A stretch of DNA of 64,000 nt from Desmodus rotundus (lineage: Eukaryota > Chordata > Mammalia > Chiroptera > Phyllostomidae). The DNA lies in the NCBI RefSeq assembly GCF_022682495.2, contig NC_071392.1, positions 57,809,459-57,873,458 of the forward strand. Reading direction: 5' to 3'. Numbering within the stretch: the first letter of the stretch is position 1; each line of letters begins with the position of its first letter. Shown piece by piece: positions 25,548 to 33,973 of the stretch. The notes beneath the pieces were generated by a model, which was not told the origin of the DNA, did not search any database, and saw nothing but the letters and a program-made list of their open reading frames with translations. Made by a program: the position numbers and the translations under genes.

Positions 25548-26477
25548 TTAAAGCAGTCCCTTTAGCATCTCTTGCAGAGCTGGTTTGGTGGAAGTGTATT
25601 CCTTTAGACTTCTTTTGTCTGGGAAAGTCTTTATTTGACCTTCTATCTTGATTGAGAGCCTTGTTGGGTAAAGTATCCTTGGTTGCAGGCCTCTGTTTCT
25701 CATTCCTTGGAATATTTTTTGCCATTCTCTTCTGGCTTGGAGCGTTTCCATTGAGAAGTCAGTTGCTAACCTTATTGGGGCTCCCTTGTACGTTACTTCC
25801 TTTTTCTCCCTTGCTGCTTTTAAGATCCTCTCTTTGTCTTGGAATTTTGCCATTTTAATTATGAGGTGTCTTGCAGTAGGTCTATTTGGGTTCCTCTTGC
25901 ATAGGACCCTCTGTGTTTCCTGGATTTGGGTGACTTTTTCTCTCCTCAGATTAGGGAAATTTTCCATCATTACTTTTTCAAACAGGTTTTCTATCCCTTG
26001 CTCTTCTTCTTCTCCTTCTGGTATTCCTATTATATGGATATTGTTACATTTCATGTTGTCCTGCATTTCCCTTATTGCCTCTTCATTCTTCTGGGCCTCT
26101 TTTCCTTTTCTTGCCTTCTGTTTTTTTTTTTCTACTTTGTCCTCCAGCTCGCTGATCCAATCTTGTGCTTCATTAAGTCTTCTTTTCATTCCTTCTACTG
26201 TGTTCTTCAATTCAGAAATTGTATTCTTCATTTCCTCTTGGCTCTTGTTGATAGTTTCTATTTCCTTTTTCATGTTGATATAGTTTACAGTGAGTTCATT
26301 GTAGTTTCCCTGTAGTTTCTGGTAGTTCTCTTTGAGCTCAGAGAGCTCAGTGAGCTTCCTGATGACCATTGCTTTGAACTCAGTATCTGATAGTTGACTT
26401 GCCTCTTTTTCAGTTAGCATTCTTTCTGAGACTTCCTCCTTTCCTTTCATTTGGGAATTGTTTCTTTGTCTTCCCAT
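25548..26477 (-). CDS. L1 ORF1p-like protein, full open frame (309 codons)
   Basis: ORF1p binds L1 RNA as a trimer and acts as a nucleic-acid chaperone. This copy is uninterrupted from MGRQRNNSQ to KPALQEMLKGLL. Residues about 42-135 form a heptad-rich coiled coil (ELSELKENYQKLQGNYNEL). An RRM begins near residue 145 (NNIHIIGIPEG). The C-terminal domain covers about residues 205-309 (RHLIIKMAKFQDKERILKAA, ARREWQKIFQGM). ORF2 starts 51 bp downstream. The RRM has His where other copies have Arg (NNIRIIGIPEG at 58802-58188), a CpG-decay type change. It is likely a fossil protein that has by chance escaped stops, or a young copy. Whether it is expressed cannot be told. Confidence 0.88.
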   Translation of the reverse strand: MGRQRNNSQMKGKEEVSERMLTEKEASQLSDTEFKAMVIRKLTELSELKENYQKLQGNYNELTVNYINMKKEIETINKSQEEMKNTISELKNTVEGMKRRLNEAQDWISELEDKVEKKKQKARKGKEAQKNEEAIREMQDNMKCNNIHIIGIPEGEEEEQGIENLFEKVMMENFPNLRREKVTQIQETQRVLCKRNPNRPTARHLIIKMAKFQDKERILKAAREKKEVTYKGAPIRLATDFSMETLQARREWQKIFQGMRNRGLQPRILYPTRLSIKIEGQIKTFPDKRSLKEYTSTKPALQEMLKGLL

Positions 26478-26693
26478 TGTTTGTGAGACTCTTCTTGTTA
26501 GCCTCTGCTTGTTAAATTGATCTATTCTGACTCCCTGGGTTTATGGTATGAACTTCTATGGTAGAATGCCAATGGGATTCGGTGGTGCTGTCTCCTTAAT
26601 CTCCTGTGCTCACTGGTCTTGAGCTTATATTTATGGGTGTAACATGGTCTAACTCTAGTGTTTTCAGCACTCCAGGTTTTGTTGTCTCACCTG

Positions 26694-26972
26694 TGGGAAA
26701 AAGAGAAAGGGGGGAAGGAAAAAAAAAGGAAGGGAAGGAGGGAAAAAGGAAATAGAAAAGGAGGAAAGGAAGGAAAGACAGAAGAAGGAATAAAGAAAGA
26801 TCGGAGGCAAGATAAGAAGGAATTTTAACAAAAATTAAAACATAGAAATAGATAAAAGAAGGCAGGAAGAAGGCATAAAAAAGGTAAAGGATGGGAGGAA
26901 GAAGGAATGAAAAAACAAAGAAAGGAATAAGGAATTCAGGGGGAAAGGAGGATAGGAAAAAAAAAAATCTTC
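26694..26972. repeat. Homopurine tract in L1 5'UTR
   Basis: On the plus strand this is almost all A and G (GAAAGGGGGGAAGG..., GGAGGAAAGGAAGG...), so the L1 sense strand is a polypyrimidine tract just upstream of ORF1. Equivalent tracts lie at 59027-59275 and 38375-38480 in the other two L1s that keep a 5'UTR. Confidence 0.85.
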
Positions 26973-27244
26973 TGCTGGCTTTAAACCGGTCAGGTTAGTT
27001 CTGCTGGTCGTCCTGTCTGTGGAACGGGAGGGGTGGTTGGAAGGATTGGTTTTACTTTTCTCCCTTCCTGGGCCACACTCATCACTATTGTTCAGCCTGG
27101 AGTCTCCCCTAGCCCTGCAGCTCCCCTCTGCTGGGTGTTCTGCCTTTGTCCTAGAGAGCTAGTAGGCCCTGCAGGGCTCTGTGCGCAGGTGTTAGGTAGG
27201 CATTGTAGGTGTGGTCCCTGGCAGGCAGTCAGGCTGTTGATCAG

Positions 27245-27430
27245 CCAATCCAGCTGCTTTGTGCTTGGGTCTTGCGCAGCCCATGGATCCAGCGGTCTTG
27301 GGCTTGGGAAGCTCGCGGCTGGCCGATCCAGCCGCCCTGTGCTTGCTTGGGAAGTGTGCAGCGGGGGGATTCAGGGACTTTGTGCTTGGGTTGCGAGCAG
27401 CCGGCCGATCCAGCTGCCCTGGGACTGAGT
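27245..27430. repeat. Imperfect tandem units in L1 5'UTR
   Basis: Units of about 55-65 bp built around GATCCAGC[C/T]GCCCTGTGCTTGGG and GCAGCC recur about three to four times. The related L1 at 59757-59860 shows a shorter version. Confidence 0.6.
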
Positions 27431-27507
27431 CAAGCAGCAATCGGGTCAGCTGTTTTGGGCCTGTGGGTGGAGCAGCTAGCCTCTGCTCCAGATGTTCTCC
27501 CACCTGA

Positions 27508-27560
27508 GGTTTCAGGTGTGGGCGCCCCTCCAGGGTTTCATGTATGGGCCCCCAGTTCGC
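27508..27560. repeat. 26-bp tandem repeat, two units
   Basis: GGTTTCAGGTGTGGGCGCCC and GGTTTCATGTATGGGCCCCC begin two successive 26-27-bp units. The homologous site in the L1 at 59904-59981 has three units. Confidence 0.8.
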
Positions 27561-28100
27561 TAATCTGCCTGCTCTCAACCGGGCCTCAGGTGAGCGCGGG
27601 GGCTGCTTATCCCATGCTCGCAGTCCAGGGGCGGAGGGGGGAGGGGTGCCAGGGGCTGTGGCTGCTACCGAGAGTTCTCTAACTAGCCCCTGAGTGCCTC
27701 TATTTTCTTTTTCTTTTTGAGAAATTCTTCCTATTCAAGCCCCTCCTGGTCCAAACAAGCACCTGGCTGCTCACAGCTCAGCCTGGCCCTCTCCCAAGAC
27801 TCCTGCACCAGCCCCTGAGCCTGGGCTGGGGCTTCTGCCGCCCTTGTCCTAGGCGGGTCCCGGGTCCCGGGGACCTTATTGTCCTTAAGCACTCTTCTTA
27901 CTGTCAGATCTTTCAATGTCCTCTATCTTTGGTCTCTGATCCTCATATATGCTGGAATACTGTTGGCTGTTCGCTCTGCTCCTCAGATCAGCTAGGTATT
28001 TCCCTGGTGTTGAGGGGAAGTGGACTCCACTCCCACCTATGTTGCCACCATCTTCCCAAAATCCCCTTTTTTTTAAAATTTAAAAAAAAAGAAAACACCC

Positions 28101-29649
28101 GTGGGGGTTCAGGCAGCAGCAGGAGAAACTCACAGCCTCAAAGGAGAGTTCACTGGAGAGACCCACAGGGGCCTAGAGCATACACAATACCACCCACTTG
28201 GGAATCAACACCAGAGGGGCCCAATTTGATTGCGGGTAGCAGAGGGAGTGACTGAAATCTACCAGAGAGTGGAGCAGGCTCCATTGCTCCCTCTCAGCCC
28301 CTCCCCCACATACAGCATCACAGCTCAGCGACCAGCATTACCCTGCCCTGGTGAAAACATAAGGTTCTGCCCCTTACATAACAGGCGCGCCAAGATTAAA
28401 AAAAAAAAAAAGGCCCAAATAAAAGAACAGATCACAGCTCCAGAAATAATACAACTAAGCAACAAACAGATAGCCAACCTATCAGATGCACAGTTCAAAA
28501 CACTGGTAATTAGGATGCTCACAGAATTGGTTGAGTTTGGTCGCGAATTAGATGAAAAAATGAAGGCTATGCTAAGAGAAACAAAGGAAAATGTACAGGG
28601 AACCAATAGTGATGCACAGGAAACTGGGACTCAAATCAATGGTGTGGACCAGAAGGAAGAAAGAAACATCCAACCAGAAAAAAATGAAGAAACAAGAATT
28701 CAGAAAAATGAGGAGAGGCATAGGAACCTCCAGGACATCTTTAAACGTTCCAACATCTGAATTATAGGGGTGCCAGAAGGAGAAAAGGAAGAGCAAAAAA
28801 CTGAAAACTTATTTGAACAAATAATGAAGGAGAATTTCCCTGATCTGGCAAAGGAAATAGACTTCCAGGAAGTCCAGGAATCTCAGAGAGTCCCAAAGAA
28901 GCTGAACCCAAGGAGGAACACACCAAGGCACATCATAATTACATTACCTAAGATGAAGCAGAAGGAGAGAATCTTAGAAGCAGCAAGAGATACGGACACA
29001 GTTACCCACAAAGGAGTTCCCATAAGACTGTCAGCTGATTTCTCAAAAGAGACCTTACAGGCAAGAAGGGGCTGGAAAGAAGTATTCCAAGTCATGAAAG
29101 GCAAGGACCTACATCCAAGATTACTCTATCCAGCAAAGCTTTCATTTAGAATGGAAGGACAGATAAAGTGCTTCTCAGATAAGGTCAAGTTCAAGGAGTT
29201 CATCATCACCAAGCCCTTATTATATGAAATGTTAAAGGGAGTTACCTAAGAAAAAGATAAAAAATGTGAACAGTAAAAATGACAGCGAACTCACAGTTAT
29301 TAACGACCACACCTAAAACCAAAACGAAAGCAAACTAAACAAACAACTAGAACAGGAAGAGAACCACAGAAATGGAGATCACATGAAGGGTTATCAATAG
29401 GGAAGTGGGAAGGGGAGAGAGGGGGGAAAGGTACAGAGATTAAGTGGCATAAATGGTAAGTAGAAAATAGACAGGGGGAGGGTAGGAATAGTATAGGAAA
29501 TGTAGAAGCCAAAGAACTTATTTGTATGACCCATGGACATGAATTATAGGGGCGGAATGTGGGGGGTGGGGGACATGATGGAATGGAGTGAAGGGGGGGA
29601 GATAGGACAACTGTAATAGCATAATCAATAAATATATATATTTTTTAAA
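28101..29649 (+). mobile_element. HAL1 element, right part of split copy
   Basis: It resumes the leader (GTGGGGGTTCAGGCAGCAGC), then ORF1 and the 3'UTR. It ends in ACTGTAATAGCATAATCAAT plus AAATATAT and an A-rich tail. There is no ORF2. The 3' end shares the ACAACTGTA...AATAAA logic of the local L1s, which is expected if L1 reverse transcriptase recognises it. Confidence 0.9.
28386..29249 (+). pseudogene. HAL1 ORF1, start codon lost and internal TGA
   Basis: The start codon used by the complete copy at 43586 is replaced here by GCG (CAGGCGCGCCAAG). Downstream the coiled-coil part reads as in other copies until an in-frame TGA at 28758-28760, after DIFKRSNI. The second piece, open from 28770 (MPEGEKEEQKTENLFEQIM) to 29249 (KPLLYEMLKGVT), holds the RRM and C-terminal domain without interruption for 159 codons. 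It belongs to the split HAL1 and was separated from its promoter end by the inserted L1. Confidence 0.85.
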
Positions 29650-29662
29650 AAGAGGCAGCTTG

Positions 29663-30454
29663 AAGGAGCTCCCTCTGGCAAAATCTGGGGCAATCTGAGC
29701 ATCAATATAAGTAACGCTAGTAATGGATTTTAACCTATTGAATAAAATAATAATCCATGGATTTATATTGACAGAAGTAAATAAGAAGGAAAGACTCTTA
29801 CATTAGAATGTTAAGTAATAAATGCAGAATAAATGATAGAGTTTAAAAATCTGTTTTTGGCAATCATTATAGTATTTTGATTCTGGCATGAGCCATCATT
29901 GTTTTATAATAAATAGGATATTCTCATAACTTCAAATAATCTCTCCAAAATTTAGTTATTTATTACAAAAGGGAAAATATCAATAGTAACTTTACAGTAG
30001 AGAAATTTGAGTGACATGTCCAGGACTTGGTGATCCAACATGACCACTATGGGAACAAATCACAACTACTGGCCATCTGATAGGGTTAGTGAGAATACTG
30101 AGTCACTTCTGGGGTATTCTTGCCCCCTATATGTAACCTGAATCAAATAAATCCAAAGTGAGGAACATTCTACAAAATTACTGGCCCCATCTCTTCAAAA
30201 TGTCAAAGTTGAAAAAGACAAAGAAAGACTGACTGCAACTGATTCAAATGATGGGAGGCTAAAGAGAAATGACAGCTGAAATAAAACAGGTGATCTTAGA
30301 TTGGATCCTGGCCCTGAAATATTCTTACTACAGAGGAAAATGGATGAAATCTGAATAAAATCTATGAATTAAATCACAATATTTTATCATTGTTAATTTC
30401 CTGATTTATCACATTTGCATTGTGGTTACAGAAAAGCATATTCTTGAGTTTTTT
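29663..30454. other. Right flank of HAL1 insertion (probable ancient repeat)
   Basis: Phrases such as GAGGAACATTCTACAAAATT, GACAAAGAAAGACTGACTGC and AGATTGGATCCTGGCC look like a very old, widespread mammalian repeat whose name I cannot give with confidence. It joins to 21049-21402 across the HAL1. No gene is seen. Confidence 0.4.
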
Positions 30455-30889
30455 TAATTTAATAAATTAATTAATTATTAAAATTGTTGACACTTTTACA
30501 TATATCCCCCATTTTATCCCATCTGCCCCTCTCCATCCAGCAGCTTCTCCCCCAAACCTTAGCCATATTGTTTTCTATGTCCATTGGCTATGCATATATG
30601 CATATATGTTCTCTAGCTAATTTCTTCTAGTCACTCCCACCTCCACCCCCCTGAGATCTGTCAGTCTGTATCCTGTCTCTGGTTTTATTGTGATTGTCAG
30701 CTTATTTTGTTCATTAGATTCCACATATGAATGAGATCATATGATGCTTGTCTTTCTCTGACAGGCTTATTTGGCTTAGAATAATATTCTCCAGGTTTAT
30801 CCATACTGTCACAAAGAACAAGAGTTCCTTATATTTTACAGCTGCATAGTATTCTATTGTTTAAATGTACCACATATTTTTTATCCACT

Positions 30890-32476
30890 CATCTACTTGG
30901 GCTGTATCCCAATCTTTGCTGTTGTAAATAACACTGCTATGAACATAGGGGTGCATATATTCTTTCTGTTGTGTGTTTCAAGGTGCTTAAAATATATTCC
31001 CAGAAGTGGAATCACTAGGTCAAATGGAAGTTGTATTTTTAGTTTTTTGAGGAAACTCCATCCTGTTTTCCACAGTGATGCATCAATCTGCATTCCCACT
31101 GACAGTTCATGATGGTTTCTTTTTCTCCACATCCTCACCAGCACTGGTTTGTTGCTTTATATTGATGGTAGACAATCAGGCACATGTGAAGCAATATCTC
31201 ACTCTGGCTTTATTTTGCATCTCTCTGATGATGGGTAACATGGACCATTTTTTCACATGTCTGTTGGACATTTGTTTTTCCTCTTTGGAGAAGTGTTATT
31301 CAGGTCCTTTGCTTATTTTTTAATTGGGTTATGTGTCTTCATGGTATTCAGTTGTGTAAGTTCTTCATATATTTTGGAGATTAACCCCATATAAGATTGG
31401 TGAATATGTTCTCCTAATACAGTAGGCTTGTCCCTTTTCATTTTGTCTATAGTTTCTTTTGCTATGCAGAAGCATTTTAGTTTGATGTAGTCCCATTTGT
31501 TTATTTTTTTACTTTCCTTTTCTTGCCCTAAGAGATATATAGGCAAAAAGTTGCTATATGAGATGTCTGAGATTTTATTGCCTATTTTTTCTAGGATTTT
31601 TATGATGTCACAACTTACTTTTAAGTATTTTGTATATTTTGAGCTTATTCTTGTGTATGGTGTAAGTTGATAGTCTAGTTTCATTTTTTGTTGCATATAC
31701 AAGTCCAGTTTTCCCAGTGCCATTTGTTGAAGAGACTGTCTTTACTTCATCATATGATCCTGCCTTCTTTGTCAAATATTAATTGACCATAGAGGTGTGG
31801 GTTGATTTGGGGGCTCTCTATTCTGTTCTATGGATCTATATTCCTGTTCTTGTGCTACTATCAGGCTGTTTTGATTATACTGACTTTGTAGTATAGTTTG
31901 ATATCCTATATTGTGATCCCTCCAACTTGGTTATTCTTTCTCTAGCTTGTTGAGGCTTTTGGGGATATTTTTTGTTCCATATGAATTTTTGGAACATTTG
32001 TTCTAGATCTGTGAAATATGCCATTAGTATTTTTTCCTAATTATTTTTATTTTTATCTTTTTCTTTTATATTGTTCAATTACAGTGGTCCCCATTTTCCC
32101 CATTTCTCTCTCCTACCCTGCCCACCCCCACTTCCTACACTCAATCCACTCCCCCTATTGTCCTTGTCTATAGGTCATTATATATGTTCCTTGAACCTTC
32201 CCCTTCTTTCCCCATTAACTCCCTCTCTCCTCCCCTCTGGTTACTGTCAGTTTGTTCTTTATTTCCATATCTCTGGTTATGTTTTGCTCACTTATTTGTT
32301 TTGTTGATTAGTTTCCACTTATAGGTAAGCTAAGGTGGTGAAAGACAAATGTCATTAGTATTTCAATAGGGATTACATTGAATCTATAGATTCCTTTTGT
32401 AGTATGGACATTTTAATAATGTTAATTCTTCCAGTTCATATATATGGTATATGCTTCCATTTTTCTATGTCTTTTT
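30890..32476 (-). pseudogene. L1 ORF2 C-terminal part, broken
   Basis: Fragments of the ORF2 C-terminal domain appear in several frames (31723-31313, 31144-30893) with many stops. LDYQLTPYTRISSKYTKYLK and FLKKLKIQLPFDLVIPLLGI are recognisable L1 ORF2 phrases. Confidence 0.8.
32033..32348 (-). mobile_element. Short 5'-truncated L1 with TSD, nested in L1 ORF2
   Basis: This is an L1 3'UTR on the minus strand (T-rich at 32033-32075, then CAATTACAGTGGTCCCCATT and TTGTTGATTAGTTTCCACTT). Flanks ATGCCATTAGTATTT (32018-32032) and ATGTCATTAGTATTT (32349-32363) are a 15-bp TSD with one mismatch. The host L1 ORF2 text resumes exactly after it. Confidence 0.9.
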
Positions 32477-32489
32477 CTATTTCTTTTTT

Positions 32490-33744
32490 TATTTTTTAAT
32501 AATATATTTTATTGATTATGCTATTAGTTGTCCCATTTTTCCCCCTCTATTTCCCCCCCAACCTGCACACCCCCTCCCACCCACATTCCCCCCTTTAGTT
32601 CATGTCCATGGGTCATACAGATAAGTTCTTTGGCTTCTACATTTCCTATACTATTTTTAACTTCCCCCTGTCTATTTTCTACCTACCATTTATGCTACTT
32701 ATTCTCTGTACCTTTCCCCCTCTCTCCCCCTCCCACTCCCCTGCTGATAACCCTCCATGTGATCTCCATTTCTGTGATTCTTTCCTGTTCTAGTTGTTTA
32801 CTTAGTTTGCTTTTGTTTTTCTTTTAGGTGTGGTTGTTAATAACTGTGAGTTTGCTGTCATTTTTACTGTTCATATTTTTTATTTTCTTTTTCTTAGATA
32901 AATCTCTTTCACATTTCATATAATAAGGGCTTGGTGACGATGAACTCCTTGAACTTCACCTTATCTGGGAAGCACTTTATCTGCCCTTTCATTCTAAATG
33001 AAAGTTTTGCTGGATAGAGCAATCTTGGATGTAGGTCCTTGCCTTTCATGACTTGGAATACTTCTTTCCTGCCCCTTCTTGCCTGCAAAGTTTCTTTTAA
33101 GAAAGCAGCTGACAGTTCTATGGGAACTCCTTTGTAGGTAACTGTCCCATTGTCTCTTGTGGCTTTTAAGATTCTCTCCTTCTGTTTAATCTTGGGTAAT
33201 GTAATTATGATGTGCGTTGGTGTGTTCCTCCTTGGGTCTGACTTCTTTGGTAGTCTCTGAGATTCCTGGACTTCCTGGAAGTCTATTTCCTTTGCCAGAC
33301 TGGGGAAGTTCTCCTTCATTATTTGTTCAAATAAGTTTTCAATTTTTTGTTCTTTCTCTTCTCCTTCTGGTACCCCTATGATGAGGATGTTGGAATGTTT
33401 AAAGATGTCCTGGAGGTTCCTAAGCCTCTTCTCATTTTTTTGAATTCTTGTTTCTTCACTCTTTTCTGGTTGAATGTTTCTTTCTTCCTTCTGGTCCACA
33501 CCGTTGATTTGAGTCCCATTTTCCTTCCCGTCACTGTTGGTTCCCTGTACATTTTCCTTCATTTCACTCAGCATAGCCTTCATTTTTTCATGTAATTTGC
33601 GACCAAACTCAACCAATTCTGTGAGCATCCTAATTACCAGTGTTTTGAACTGTGCATCTGATAGGTTGGCTATCTGTTCATAGCTTAGTTGTATTTTTTT
33701 GGGAGCTTTGAGCTGTTCTTTCATTTGGACCTTTTTTTTTTTTC
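32490..33744 (-). mobile_element. HAL1 element (ORF1 plus 3'UTR), 5' leader replaced
   Basis: On the minus strand this is HAL1 ORF1 and 3'UTR ending in ATTGATTATGCTATTAGTTG (complement) and a T-rich left end. Its normal leader is absent; 33745-33960 carries unrelated sequence instead. A TSD of CTATTTCTTTTTT lies at 32477-32489 and again at 33961-33973, so both parts arrived together. Confidence 0.85.
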
Positions 33745-33766
33745 TGTCTTGGGGTGCCTGAGCCAC
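32909..33766 (-). CDS. HAL1 ORF1p-like protein, open frame (285 codons)
   Basis: This is the only HAL1 ORF1 here that reads through the position where three others have TGA: it has DIFKHSNILIIGVPEGEE. A coiled coil (about residues 35-130), an RRM and the C-terminal domain are all present (LPKIKQKERILKATRDN). The first residues (MAQAPQDRKKKK) differ from the normal start because the ATG comes from the foreign head joined at about 33744. The frame ends four residues early (KPLLYEM, then TGA where others have a leucine codon). Expression is unknown. Confidence 0.75.
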   Translation of the reverse strand: MAQAPQDRKKKKVQMKEQLKAPKKIQLSYEQIANLSDAQFKTLVIRMLTELVEFGRKLHEKMKAMLSEMKENVQGTNSDGKENGTQINGVDQKEERNIQPEKSEETRIQKNEKRLRNLQDIFKHSNILIIGVPEGEEKEQKIENLFEQIMKENFPSLAKEIDFQEVQESQRLPKKSDPRRNTPTHIIITLPKIKQKERILKATRDNGTVTYKGVPIELSAAFLKETLQARRGRKEVFQVMKGKDLHPRLLYPAKLSFRMKGQIKCFPDKVKFKEFIVTKPLLYEM

Positions 33767-33960
33767 GAAAGGTTAAGTGCCTAAGGCGGGTTCTGCTGAG
33801 AGGACCGATGCACCTGACTGTCTCTGAACGTGCAGGTAAAAATGCTGGAAGAACTTGTCCCTGTGTAAAAAGTCTAACCACATCCATACAACTGCGGCTT
33901 CTCGGAAAAAAGCACATTCTCAGTGGAAGGGATCACTGCTCTTTTCTTTCCAAGTTTTCC
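33745..33960 (-). other. Non-L1 head fused to the HAL1 copy (about 215 bp, source unknown)
   Basis: This sequence matches no other HAL1 or L1 leader in the window. It keeps several CpGs (GAAGCCGCAG, GCACGTTCAG, GCATCGGTCC, CCTTTCGTGG on the minus strand) and lies inside the TSD pair of the HAL1. It joins the HAL1 at the A-rich start of ORF1. Both facts fit template switching onto another RNA, or 5' transduction, during insertion. I compared it from memory with U3, U4, U11, U12, 7SK, Y, RNase P and RMRP RNAs and saw no match. Confidence 0.6.
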
Positions 33961-33973
33961 CTATTTCTTTTTT

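Larger units (their letters stand above)
21821..28066 (-). mobile_element. L1, almost complete, lacking 3' end, inserted in a HAL1
   Basis: On the minus strand it runs from a 5'UTR (28066 to 26478) through ORF1 (26477-25548) and ORF2 (25496 to 21821). It stops within the last part of ORF2: the equivalent of about 400 bp (ORF2 end and 3'UTR, compare 53716-54120) is absent. Flanks GAAAGCACCC (21811-21820) and GAAAACACCC (28091-28100) match at 9 of 10 bases and fit a TSD, also seen by comparison with the unbroken HAL1 at 43289-43298. The left side has no T-tract. An A-rich tail lies on the right instead (28075-28090). Confidence 0.88.
26478..28066 (-). promoter_or_regulatory. L1 5'UTR / internal promoter region
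   Basis: About 1.6 kb upstream of ORF1. The distal half (27000-28066) is GC- and CpG-rich. The proximal part is a long purine/pyrimidine-biased tract. The extreme 5' end carries AAGATGGTGGC on the minus strand (28044-28054), a YY1-like site. The region aligns along its length with 58803-60480 of the other near-complete L1. It contains short tandem repeats (see separate entries). Confidence 0.8.

Noticed and set aside
25786..26315. Hydrophobic plus-strand frames of 129-165 codons resembling membrane proteins
   Set aside because: Antisense to L1 ORF1; the Leu/Phe/Ser-rich composition comes from reading the complement of Lys/Glu-rich coding DNA.
27033..27682. Overlapping open frames in GC-rich DNA (131, 128 and 157 codons)
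   Set aside because: They lie in the L1 5'UTR. The frames are open because of GC richness and tandem units, with no family resemblance.
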